From: Flavobacterium ustbae
Lineage (GTDB): Bacteria; Bacteroidota; Bacteroidia; Flavobacteriales; Flavobacteriaceae
Assembly (NCBI RefSeq): GCF_003946915.1
Contig: NZ_RPOC01000007.1
Span: forward strand, 124,001-188,000
Length of the DNA: 64,000 nt
Reading direction: 5' to 3'
The notes under the pieces are model-generated. The model searched no databases, was not told the origin of the DNA, and saw only the letters and a list, made by a program, of their open reading frames with translations. The position numbers were made by a program, and so were the translations under genes. Shown here piece after piece: positions 40,089-48,200 of this stretch (positions are counted from its first letter, which is position 1; every line of letters begins with the position of its first letter).

Positions 40089-40904
40089 TTAGGCAGAAAT
40101 TTTATCCTCGTTTTCATCTTCCAAAATATAATTAGAAGGTGTTTTTCCTAAATGTTTTTTGAACATAAAAATAAAAGCACTCGGAGTTTCGTAACCTAAA
40201 TTGAGTGCAATTTCTTTTATGGATTGTTTTTCGCCGAGTCTTTTAATGGCTTCAAGCAGTTTCAAACGCGTTCGCCAATCACTGAAATTCATTCCCAATT
40301 CTTTAATAAACAAACGAGATAAAGTTCTCGTGCTCATAAAAGAAAGTTCCGCGTAATAATCAATAGTTTGTTTGCTGGCTACATCATTCATTAAAAGTTC
40401 GACTACTTTTTGAAGTCTTTCGTCGTTTGTTGTGGGCAAAAATGTTGCACTTGGTACAATTAAAGCCAATTCATCCAGAAAAACATCTATCACTCTTCTT
40501 TGTGAAGCCTCTAAATTTCCTTCTGTTCCAAAGGTGATGATTTTAAAAACCAATTGTTTTAAAAACATCGGAATATCAAACGAGAAACTATTGATTGGTA
40601 ATCCTTTCGTAACTGAAGGGTCAATAAAAACGCTATAATAATTAACGTCTTTTTGAAAGGTTACCTGATGTTCAACTCCGCCCGGAATCCATAATCCCTG
40701 CAGCGGATTTACAACCCAAATATTATTCCCGACAACAACATTCATAACACCTCGCGTAGCGTATATAAGCTGTCCGCGCGGATGAGAATGTGAAATACAG
40801 GTTTCGTAATTCACTGTTTCTGTGTATCCTAAAACAGGAATTGACGGATCTATTTGAAATCCATAATCCTGCGCTACCCTAAATGTCCGAATCTGATTAT
40901 TCAT
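40089..40904 (-). CDS. AraC-family transcriptional regulator with N-terminal cupin
   Basis: Cytoplasmic regulator of 271 residues. The N-terminal cupin (about 20-100) shows SHSHPRGQLIYATRGVMNV with His39 and His41 and IPGGVEHQVTF with His79. The C-terminal AraC double helix-turn-helix (about 160-262) shows TRTLSRLFIKELGMNFSDWRTRLKLLEAIKRL and LGYETPSAFIFMFKKHLGKTPSNYI. It is divergent from the Fsr-like MFS gene with a 98-bp gap; paired cupin-AraC and MFS genes are common, so it most likely controls that transporter. Whether it also reads the RCAGGA repeats of the pectin promoters, as an AraC-type protein could, is untested. Confidence 0.93.
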   Translation of the reverse strand: MNNQIRTFRVAQDYGFQIDPSIPVLGYTETVNYETCISHSHPRGQLIYATRGVMNVVVGNNIWVVNPLQGLWIPGGVEHQVTFQKDVNYYSVFIDPSVTKGLPINSFSFDIPMFLKQLVFKIITFGTEGNLEASQRRVIDVFLDELALIVPSATFLPTTNDERLQKVVELLMNDVASKQTIDYYAELSFMSTRTLSRLFIKELGMNFSDWRTRLKLLEAIKRLGEKQSIKEIALNLGYETPSAFIFMFKKHLGKTPSNYILEDENEDKISA

Positions 40905-40908
40905 TGTC

Positions 40909-40916
40909 CAAATATA
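40909..40916 (-). promoter_or_regulatory. Possible -7 element of the AraC gene
   Basis: On the minus strand TATATTTG fits TAnnTTTG and lies 5 bp before the ATG, so the message would be almost leaderless. The nearest TTG (40944-40942) is 25 bp upstream, longer than usual. The rest of the 98-bp divergent gap has an 8-bp palindrome ACAGCTGT near 40961 but no clear promoter for the plus strand. Confidence 0.35.
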
Positions 40917-41002
40917 GCAATTTTGACATTGTTATTTGTTTCAATTTTGTAAAAAATAATACAGCTGTTATTTAAAACCATTTAAGAACCTAAAAATAAC
41001 TC

Positions 41003-42211
41003 ATGGAAACCGTTAAAGCAAATCCAGAAATAGTCAAGAAAACCACGTATTCAATTCTTTTTATCATCAGCTTTTCGCATTTAATAAATGATCTATTACA
41101 GGCAATTGTCCCATCAATATATCCATTAATAAAAGATAATTTTGGTTTGAGTTTTACTCAGATCGGAATCATAACACTTACGTATCAAATGGTTGCTTCC
41201 ATTTTACAGCCGTTCGTGGGAATGTATACTGATAAGAATTCTAAACCCTATTCGTTAATCATTGGAATGTGTTTTACAATGGTAGGATTGTTTCTGGTTT
41301 CGATCGCATCAAGTTTTGTATTCCTTTTATTATCGGTAAGTTTAATCGGAATCGGATCGTCTATTTTTCATCCCGAATCTTCTCGTGTAGCACATTTAGC
41401 ATCGGGCGGAAAAAAAGGATTGGCGCAGTCTATTTTTCAATTGGGTGGAAATGCAGGAAGTGCTATCGGACCATTATTAGCCGCTTTTATCATCATTCCG
41501 CACGGACAGTCGTATGTGGCTTGGTTTTGTATTATCGCTTTGGTTGGAATTTTTGCCTTATATAAAATTGCGATTTGGTATACCGAACATCTTTCTGAAA
41601 GAAATGCTAATAAATCAGCATATAAAATTGAAACACATCACTTATCTAAAAATAGAGTTACTGTTTCTTTAGTTGTTTTAATGATTCTGATTTTCTCTAA
41701 ATTTTTCTACATGAGCAGTATCACGAGTTATTACACCTTCTTTTTGATCGATAAATTCCATATCTCGATTCAACAATCTCAAGTATATTTATTTTTATTC
41801 TCAGGAGCCGTTGCTGCTGGAACTTTAATTGGTGGACCAATTGGCGACCGTTATGGAAGAAAATATGTAATCTGGATTTCGATTCTGGGTGTTGCGCCAT
41901 TTACATTACTTTTGCCTTACGTTTCTTTATTCTGGGTCGGAACTTTGTCTGTAATAATCGGATTGATTCTTTCTTCTGCTTTCTCTGCAATTCTGGTTTA
42001 TGCCACCGAATTATTGCCGGGCAAAGTCGGTTTGGTTGCTGGTCTTTTCTTCGGCTTTGCTTTCGGAATGGGCGGATTAGGTTCTGCTCTTTTAGGAAAA
42101 ATAGCCGATGCAACGAGTATCGAATATGTATTTAAAATCTGCGCATTTCTGCCTTTGATTGGAGTCATTACTGGATTTTTGCCTAATATTGAAGGTCGTA
42201 AAAAGGCATAA
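41003..42211 (+). CDS. MFS transporter, fosmidomycin-resistance (Fsr) type
   Basis: Inner-membrane protein of 402 residues with about 12 transmembrane segments and the major facilitator motif between TM2 and TM3 (VGMYTDKNSKP). FHPESSRVAHLASGGKKGLAQSIFQLGGNAGSAIGPLLAAF is characteristic of Fsr-like efflux proteins, as is GGPIGDRYGRKYV in the second half. Members export fosmidomycin or related phosphonates, but many have unknown substrates. The divergent cupin-AraC regulator suggests induction by the exported compound. No link to pectin use is evident. Confidence 0.9.
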   Translation: METVKANPEIVKKTTYSILFIISFSHLINDLLQAIVPSIYPLIKDNFGLSFTQIGIITLTYQMVASILQPFVGMYTDKNSKPYSLIIGMCFTMVGLFLVSIASSFVFLLLSVSLIGIGSSIFHPESSRVAHLASGGKKGLAQSIFQLGGNAGSAIGPLLAAFIIIPHGQSYVAWFCIIALVGIFALYKIAIWYTEHLSERNANKSAYKIETHHLSKNRVTVSLVVLMILIFSKFFYMSSITSYYTFFLIDKFHISIQQSQVYLFLFSGAVAAGTLIGGPIGDRYGRKYVIWISILGVAPFTLLLPYVSLFWVGTLSVIIGLILSSAFSAILVYATELLPGKVGLVAGLFFGFAFGMGGLGSALLGKIADATSIEYVFKICAFLPLIGVITGFLPNIEGRKKA

Positions 42212-42218
42212 TTTTTTG

Positions 42219-42425
42219 TTGCCACGAAGGCGCTAAGGCACAAAGTTTTTTATGAATCACCTACAGTTTTAACTGGTACAATATTTTAAGAATAAATAAA
42301 GGCTTTAGCCAAACTGTGAAAAAGTTTGGCTAAAGCCTTTAACATTTGGATTATTTTCTCATCCAGCTAAAGCTGGACGCAATTCAGAATTAAAAAAACT
42401 TTGTGCCTTAGCGCCTTTGTGGCAA
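42219..42425. repeat. Nested inverted repeat between convergent genes; likely bidirectional terminator
   Basis: Outer arms GCCACGAAGGCGCTAAGGCA (from 42221) and its complement ending GTGGCAA (42425) enclose a near-perfect hairpin AAGGCTTTAGCCAAACT / AGTTTGGCTAAAGCCTTT (42299-42341) and a short hairpin CCAGCTAAAGCTGG (42363-42376). The Fsr-like and symporter genes converge here. A related hairpin is at 61863-61903. Confidence 0.8.
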
Positions 42426-42429
42426 ATTC

Positions 42430-44010
42430 TCAATTCCCATTAAAAACCAAATACAAAACCAAAATCGTCAGTCCCAATAATCCGAACAGCAACTTCACTT
42501 TTTTACTTGTTTTTGGAATATCCGTTTCATCAGAAAAATTAGTTTCAGGATTTTTATCCAATAACGAAATAGCGATTGCTGTTACCGTTAAAACAGCAAA
42601 AATGTAAAACGAAATCAATAAAAAGTGAGGCCAAACCGGGTATTCATCTGCAGGGAAAATCCAAAGGTATAAAACGCCCACAAACAAACTAAACGCCGAA
42701 CCCCATGATAAAGTAAAGTTTACGGCTTTTTTGGTGGTTCGTTTCCAGAAAACACTCAATAAAAATACCACAGATAACGAAGGCGCCAAAAAGCCCAAAA
42801 CCGCCTGAAAAATATTGAACAAATTCTGCCCTTTAATATTATCAATCGCAACCGCCATTAAAATCGCAAACAAACATCCTGCTGCAATAGTAATTCTGCC
42901 AATTTTAATCTGGTCTTTAATTGTCGCCGTTGGATTGATTTTCTTTATATAAATATCATTCGTAAAAACGGCGCTCAAAGCATTTAGCGAAGAACCAATT
43001 GTTCCCACCAAAACGGCAATCATAACGCAGATGACCAAACCGTTCATTCCGCTTGGGAAAAGATTTGTAACCATCGTCATATAAGCCAAATCGGAGTTTT
43101 TACCTAATTCGGGATATAAAACGTAGCACAAAATTCCAGGCAGAATAAACAATGGTAGCGCCATTACTTTCAGCCATCCGATAAAGTTTACGCCCAATTG
43201 TCCTTGTTCTAAATTCTTAGCTCCCAAAACGCTCTGCACCATCGATTGATCCGTACAGAAAAAGGCAACTGCTGCTACGGGATACCCCAATAAAATAGCC
43301 GGCCACGGATAACTCGCATCATCAGACGGACGAACTAAATTCCAAAAGTTTGAAGGAGTTTTAGAAATTAAAACATCAATTCCGCCTACTTTCTGCAATC
43401 CTAAATAGGAAAGCGTCAGCGAAACGACAATCAATAAAATCATTTGAAAAACGTTGACTTTTGCAATCGCTTTTAATCCGCCTGCAAAAGTGAAAATTCC
43501 AGAGAAAATCACTAAAACAGTAACGCTCTGCCACATCGGAATTCCCAGAATCTGACGCACCAAAACGCCTCCACTAAACAATCCCAAAGAAAGCCAGCTT
43601 ACGAGAATTTTTACCAAAGCGTACCAAGCCAGAATGTTCTGCGTGCTGTCGCCATAGCGTTTTCCCATATACTCCGGCATCGTGCTGACTTTACTGGCAA
43701 TATAACGCGGTGCAAAAACCATCGCCAAAAGCAGTAAAAACACAAAAGCGTACCATTCGAAATTTCCGGCTACGATTCCCGTTGCGTAACCAATACTCGC
43801 AAAAGCCAGCAATGACGACGGACCAACGTTGGTTCCCCACATATTAAACCCGATATTGTACCAGTTTAAAGAGTTTCCGGCTAGAAAAAGCGTTTCGTTT
43901 TTCTTGCTCTGTTTTACGCTTACTATGTATCCAATGACCAATAAAGTCACCAGATACACTGCTACGATGACAAAATCGAGCGTAGTTAATTTATCGTAGA
44001 TGCTGTTCAT
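42430..44010 (-). CDS. Sodium:solute symporter (SSS family)
   Basis: Inner-membrane protein of 526 residues with about 14 transmembrane segments; SSS family features include NIGFNMWGTNVGPSSLLAFASIGYATG, FAGGLKAIAKVNVFQMI and FFCTDQSMVQSVLGAKNLEQGQLG. It would import a monosaccharide or small acid with sodium. Its ATG overlaps the stop of the upstream Gfo/Idh/MocA gene by 4 bp, so the pair is translationally coupled and probably serves one substrate. Pectin-derived sugars are likely, but the substrate is not readable. Confidence 0.92.
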   Translation of the reverse strand: MNSIYDKLTTLDFVIVAVYLVTLLVIGYIVSVKQSKKNETLFLAGNSLNWYNIGFNMWGTNVGPSSLLAFASIGYATGIVAGNFEWYAFVFLLLLAMVFAPRYIASKVSTMPEYMGKRYGDSTQNILAWYALVKILVSWLSLGLFSGGVLVRQILGIPMWQSVTVLVIFSGIFTFAGGLKAIAKVNVFQMILLIVVSLTLSYLGLQKVGGIDVLISKTPSNFWNLVRPSDDASYPWPAILLGYPVAAVAFFCTDQSMVQSVLGAKNLEQGQLGVNFIGWLKVMALPLFILPGILCYVLYPELGKNSDLAYMTMVTNLFPSGMNGLVICVMIAVLVGTIGSSLNALSAVFTNDIYIKKINPTATIKDQIKIGRITIAAGCLFAILMAVAIDNIKGQNLFNIFQAVLGFLAPSLSVVFLLSVFWKRTTKKAVNFTLSWGSAFSLFVGVLYLWIFPADEYPVWPHFLLISFYIFAVLTVTAIAISLLDKNPETNFSDETDIPKTSKKVKLLFGLLGLTILVLYLVFNGN

Positions 44011-45071
44011 AGTCCATATTCGTTAAGAATATCGGCAATTTTAACCGGCATTCCAGTTTGTAGCGTTTTGTCCATTGCCTGCAGTAAAGCCACGGTTCCG
44101 ATTCCTTCTTCCATATCTGGATAAGCGGTAAATCCCTGCTCGATACTGTCTACGAAATATTCTAAATAATTCTGATATTCTCCCCCATGATGGCTCTGAC
44201 CTTCAAAACGGAAATAATATTTTAAAGTGCTGTCGCCCCAAGTAATCACTTTTTCTTCACCCGTTTTATCCGTAACCGCATAACGCAATTCATGATAATC
44301 GGCCTGACTTGCACCTTCTGTAGCTCTCAAAATCGTACTCATTCCGCTGTCGCGTTGTGCAGGCTGAGTTGGCGATGTATAAACGCCGCTCACACGCGCA
44401 ATTCTGCCGTCGGTTGCTTTGAAGATAAAGTGCATGGTATCTTCATTTTTCAATCCTGCCGATTGCCCGTTACTGCTGATCATTCCGTAACCCATTACTT
44501 CCTGAATGTTCGGTAAATACCATCTGATGAAATCTACGGGATGACTCAAACCTCCGTACAGCCATTTAAACGATTGTAATAAAGACCATTCTTTCTTTAA
44601 AAACCATCTGTGATCGGCGTGATATTGAGCTTCGATTGTAATTAAATCGCCAATTAAACCTGCTTCGTAATCGGCTCTTTGTCTTTTTGCTGGTTCGAAA
44701 AAACGAGAACTTTGTCCGATAAAAACTTTTTTTCCTGTTGATTTGCTTAATTCTAACAACTCTTTAGCATCCGAAAGATCATCGATAAAGGGTTTTGTAC
44801 AAACGACATGTTTTCCGCTCAATAAAGCTTGTTTTACGTGCTGTGCGTGCAAATGATCGGGTGTATAAATAGCGATAATGTCAATTGACACATCGTTTAA
44901 TAAATCATCGTAATTTGTGGTGTAGGAATGAAAATCGAATTCTTTTGCTCTCTGTTTGCACAATTCTTCGTTTCGGTCGCATACTTTTACAAGTTCTAGT
45001 TTTGAACTTTCGATAGCAGCTGACATTGTGCTTCGTCCTTCTCCAAGTCCCAGAATGGCTATTTTTAACAT
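44007..45071 (-). CDS. Gfo/Idh/MocA family oxidoreductase
   Basis: Cytoplasmic NAD(P)-dependent dehydrogenase-like protein of 354 residues. The Rossmann start is IAILGLGEGRSTM (3-15), with GLGEGR in place of the usual GxGxxG. The family EKP motif appears as TKP (VCTKPFIDDL), the Lys being retained. C-terminal alpha/beta domain with QYHADHRWFLKKEW and GGLSHPVDFIRWYL (candidate catalytic His). It is coupled to the symporter and follows GH141-mutarotase by 118 bp, so it probably oxidises or epimerises a sugar released by the locus. The substrate is unknown. Confidence 0.88.
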   Translation of the reverse strand: MLKIAILGLGEGRSTMSAAIESSKLELVKVCDRNEELCKQRAKEFDFHSYTTNYDDLLNDVSIDIIAIYTPDHLHAQHVKQALLSGKHVVCTKPFIDDLSDAKELLELSKSTGKKVFIGQSSRFFEPAKRQRADYEAGLIGDLITIEAQYHADHRWFLKKEWSLLQSFKWLYGGLSHPVDFIRWYLPNIQEVMGYGMISSNGQSAGLKNEDTMHFIFKATDGRIARVSGVYTSPTQPAQRDSGMSTILRATEGASQADYHELRYAVTDKTGEEKVITWGDSTLKYYFRFEGQSHHGGEYQNYLEYFVDSIEQGFTAYPDMEEGIGTVALLQAMDKTLQTGMPVKIADILNEYGL

Positions 45072-45118
45072 GGGTGGTTATTTATTTTAGATTGTTGATT
45101 TTAGATTTTAGATTTTTT

Positions 45119-45184
45119 TTAGCCACAGATTAAAAGGATTTTCACAGATTAGAAAAAATCATTTTAATCTTTTTAATCTGTGGC
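45119..45184. repeat. Inverted repeat, 'gccacagattaaaagga' family
   Basis: AGCCACAGATTAAAAGGATT at 45120 pairs with AATCTTTTTAATCTGTGGC ending 45184, in the 118-bp gap between the Gfo/Idh/MocA and GH141 genes. Confidence 0.85.
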
Positions 45185-45189
45185 AAAAA

Positions 45190-47703
45190 TTATTTAGTTT
45201 CTACTTTATTCAAGAAAATCCAGGTTTCGTCTGGTTTTGCACCTTCGATTCCGGTTTGATATTTTTTCATTAAGGCATTCCAGTCGTCTACACGCGGATT
45301 ATTTTGTGTTGTTTTCGGATTCAATTTATCCAGATTTTCTCCTTTCGGAATACTAATAACTAAGATCAATTGACGGTCTTTTTTGAAAACCTGCAATTGC
45401 TGAAAATCGGCATTACAGAAGCCTTTGGCAACTTCAGGCCATTTTTCGAATTGTGTTTTATGATAGTCTACATATTCTTTTTGAAGTTTCTCATCGGCAG
45501 GAAGATTAGCTGTTAAAACAACATTTTCCCAATCTGATGCTGGTTTCGAATCTTTACATCTTTCGAAGTTTTGGAAATCGTAAACCAGATCTTCGTAAAT
45601 TTTTATTTCTAAAGAAGGAAAAGCCCCCGCTAGTTTTCGTTTCGTTCTTTCCGGCTGATTCATTTTTCCGTAAATCACCAGATGATTTTTCCATTGATAG
45701 AATTCCTGACCTACGATTCTAAAACCAACCAAAGTCGATTTGATTTTTTCGATATCAAAATCATTACCAATCAATTCAATCGCATACGGTTTTGGCATTT
45801 CCTGCAGTCCCCATTTTTCATCGATTACAACTTCTCTTTCTAAAGCTGCCGCGTAAGGCGCTCTAATTCCCGCAGCTTCTTTAATTTTAGAACTTACGTA
45901 AGGATCATTATGTTCCCAGATATTTCCTTTTGGACCGTTATGGTTTTTAAGGATTTTCTTTTCGGCAATCCAGTTATTTTTAATGGTAAAACCTTCAGAA
46001 CCTTCATCAGTATATAAATACAGCCACAAAAACGGATCGTGTGCGTACGGACTGTTGTAAACTTTATCAATATAGTTTTCTTCAATTCGGCTACCTGGTT
46101 GCGCTGACAATGTGTAAATTCCTGCTACATCATGAAGATGTTTCGCATAATGATGAATTTTATTCGCCAGAATTTTATTGTTCTGCATCACGTTTGGCGT
46201 GTGCGTCCAGCCCCATCCCATCGAAATTCCCGAATACGAGACGTCCGAAATCTCATTGTGTTCAATCGTAAGGTTTCGCACAAAACCTGCTGCAATTCCC
46301 AGAGTTCCCCAATCTTCATTGGTTACATTGGTAATTAAATTATCAGCGATTACTTCATCCGAACACATTTCTCTTTCATCTTTAATGATTAAAGGCAAAT
46401 GCGCTTCAAAAGGTTCTTCAGAAAAAATACCAACATTGATCGCGCTTCCGCCAATGTCTTTAAATAAATTTCCTTTTACCGTATTATGATTCGTTCCTTT
46501 ATTTAAATCCAAACCTGTCGAAGCCAAATGCTCGAAACGGCAGGATTCAAACTGAATATTATTCGAATAATTAACTTCAACAGCTGCACGAGGTCTTCCC
46601 ACCCAAGCCTGATTTTCTAAATTCGCCTGATTTGGCGTTCCTGGCTGTCTCAATTTATAAGCATCTAAAAGATACAAACCACACTGCAAAGGCACGTGTC
46701 CCTGTTGTGAAGGACGAAGCCAGTTGCTGTATTGAAACGAAATCCCTTTAAAATTAAAATGATGAACAGGCGAATCAATCGTTCCTTTTACTTCAACCAG
46801 ACTTTCTAAAACCGGAGCCGTAACTTTTACCGAATTAATTTCTTCTCCAGCTCTCGGAATATAATAGATTTTAGCATTTTTCTTGTCTAAAAACCATTCT
46901 CCAGGTTCATTTAAAAGTGAAAAAGCATTGTTTAAGAAATAAGCCGAGTTTCCGTTGTTTTTAGAAATCCACGGTGCCGGCCACGGATGCTCGCTCTGAA
47001 TACGGCTTTCTGGTTCTTCAAACGACAATTTTGCGCTGTCTTTTTGTACTTCGATATTTTTGATACGCAAATTGGCATTCGACCACCATTGTACAATAAA
47101 CATCTCCATTCCCGGTTCAAACTTCACCGATTTATCTTTAAACGGAATCCAACAGGTTTGTTCTTCGTGATTCCAAGACAGAATGCGTTCCATTGAAGTT
47201 CCCGCTGTATTTTTAGCTCTAACTGCTTTTTTACCGTTAACCCATAATTGTCTGTAATCAATTAAAGTTCCTGCTTTTTTGGGAGCATCGGCCACCCAGA
47301 CAGCACCTTTTTTAAGTCCGTTGATAACGGTTGTCGATTTTGTCCAATTTTTGATTTCGATTCCACCGCTGATAATTGGTTTAGCGTTTGCATCGGCTAC
47401 AATTGTTGTTGGACTATCCGGAGTTCCGGAATCTTCCGGTCTTACAAATAAAGGTTCGTTTAAGTAATACGTTCCGTCCATTACTACAATTCTGATTCCG
47501 TCTTTTATGGACGGATCTTTTAATCGGCGGAGTTCTCTGGCTTTTCGCATCGCCATGTGAACCGTCGCCAGCGGACTTTCTTTTGTTCCTGAGTTTTTGT
47601 CATTCCCTTTCGGGGAAACCCATATTTCGGCCGCATTTATCGAAAACGAAACGCAAAGGATTAAAAAGAAGCTCAGGATTTTAGTAAATGAATTCAAACG
47701 CAT
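45190..47703 (-). CDS. GH141-like beta-helix protein fused to an L-rhamnose/L-fucose mutarotase-like domain
   Basis: Protein of 837 residues with signal peptide (SFSINA, residue 24). Residues about 25-640 are a right-handed beta-helix with the layout of GH141-type proteins: IWVSPKGNDKNSGTKESPLATVHMAMRKAREL, GTYYLNEPLFVRPEDSG, YRQLWVNGKKAVRA, HDVAGIYTLSAQPGSRI. A characterised GH141 (BT1002) is an alpha-L-fucosidase acting on RG-II. Residues about 644-727 and 728-837 are ferredoxin-like; the last matches RhaM-type mutarotases: KEYVDYHKTQFEKWPEV with His748 in the position of the RhaM catalytic His, then PRVDDWNALMKKY. So a secreted or periplasmic hydrolase seems joined to a sugar mutarotase, a role normally cytoplasmic. 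No stop or frameshift separates the parts. Confidence 0.82.
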   Translation of the reverse strand: MRLNSFTKILSFFLILCVSFSINAAEIWVSPKGNDKNSGTKESPLATVHMAMRKARELRRLKDPSIKDGIRIVVMDGTYYLNEPLFVRPEDSGTPDSPTTIVADANAKPIISGGIEIKNWTKSTTVINGLKKGAVWVADAPKKAGTLIDYRQLWVNGKKAVRAKNTAGTSMERILSWNHEEQTCWIPFKDKSVKFEPGMEMFIVQWWSNANLRIKNIEVQKDSAKLSFEEPESRIQSEHPWPAPWISKNNGNSAYFLNNAFSLLNEPGEWFLDKKNAKIYYIPRAGEEINSVKVTAPVLESLVEVKGTIDSPVHHFNFKGISFQYSNWLRPSQQGHVPLQCGLYLLDAYKLRQPGTPNQANLENQAWVGRPRAAVEVNYSNNIQFESCRFEHLASTGLDLNKGTNHNTVKGNLFKDIGGSAINVGIFSEEPFEAHLPLIIKDEREMCSDEVIADNLITNVTNEDWGTLGIAAGFVRNLTIEHNEISDVSYSGISMGWGWTHTPNVMQNNKILANKIHHYAKHLHDVAGIYTLSAQPGSRIEENYIDKVYNSPYAHDPFLWLYLYTDEGSEGFTIKNNWIAEKKILKNHNGPKGNIWEHNDPYVSSKIKEAAGIRAPYAAALEREVVIDEKWGLQEMPKPYAIELIGNDFDIEKIKSTLVGFRIVGQEFYQWKNHLVIYGKMNQPERTKRKLAGAFPSLEIKIYEDLVYDFQNFERCKDSKPASDWENVVLTANLPADEKLQKEYVDYHKTQFEKWPEVAKGFCNADFQQLQVFKKDRQLILVISIPKGENLDKLNPKTTQNNPRVDDWNALMKKYQTGIEGAKPDETWIFLNKVETK

Positions 47704-47812
47704 TATTTAATATTTTGATTTTTTTCTGGGTAAAAAATTATTAGGCAATTAAAATTAAGCATATAAAATTTGCAAATAAATGTATTTTTAACACTTTTAC
47801 CAAATAATTCGT

Positions 47813-47860
47813 CCAATTTACTTGAACATAAAGTTATATGTATCCTGTACCCTCCTGTTT
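47813..47860 (-). promoter_or_regulatory. GH141 promoter with RCAGGA direct-repeat operator
   Basis: On the minus strand: AAACAGGAGG and GTACAGGATA (47860-47841), 20 bp, then TAAATTGG (47820-47813), one base from TAnnTTTG. Layout and spacing equal those at susC and GH78. The leader would be about 100 nt. Confidence 0.65.
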
Positions 47861-47870
47861 GAGTTTTTTT

Positions 47871-48062
47871 TCGCCACGAATTACACGAATTGCGCTAATT
47901 TTATTTTGCCACAGATTAAAAGGATTTTCACAGATTTTTTTCTTTCAAATTATCATTTAATTTTAAAAACATACTGAGAAAAAATTGGCGTAATTCGTGT
48001 AATTCGTGGCAACAACCATAGATACTGAAAAAATCATTTTAATCCATTTAATCTGTGGCAAA
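47871..48062. repeat. Nested inverted repeats between GH141 and GH28 genes
   Basis: GCCACGAATTACACGAATTG (47873) pairs with GTAATTCGTGTAATTCGTGG (about 47990-48009), and TGCCACAGATTAAAAGGA (about 47909) with CATTTAATCTGTGGCA (about 48045-48060). The two stems interleave, so they are alternative folds. The remaining 497-bp gap holds the two promoters described separately. Confidence 0.8.
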
Positions 48063-48107
48063 AACAATTTTTAATCAAATGAAATTTCTTTTCTAAACTT
48101 TTTTTAA

Positions 48108-48129
48108 TAGATTTGTGTAATCGATTACA
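48108..48129 (+). promoter_or_regulatory. GH28 promoter with palindromic operator
   Basis: TAGATTTG (48108-48115) is a perfect TAnnTTTG -7 element. It is followed directly by the 14-bp perfect palindrome TGTAATCGATTACA (48116-48129) covering the expected start of transcription. A central CG within such a palindrome is typical of LacI-family operators, and the position suits a repressor. No TTG is found at the -33 position. Confidence 0.65.
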
Positions 48130-48200
48130 TTTAACTATTATTATTTATGTGAGAAGTAATTTTTCACATCTATAAAAATAACAACAAAAAACTACTAACA

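Noticed and set aside
41998..42607. Short frames starting MCLSAFVA on both strands near 42.2-42.6 kb
   Set aside because: The identical start comes from the two arms of the 'gccttagcgcctttgtggc' repeat, and the frames run antisense through the transporter genes.
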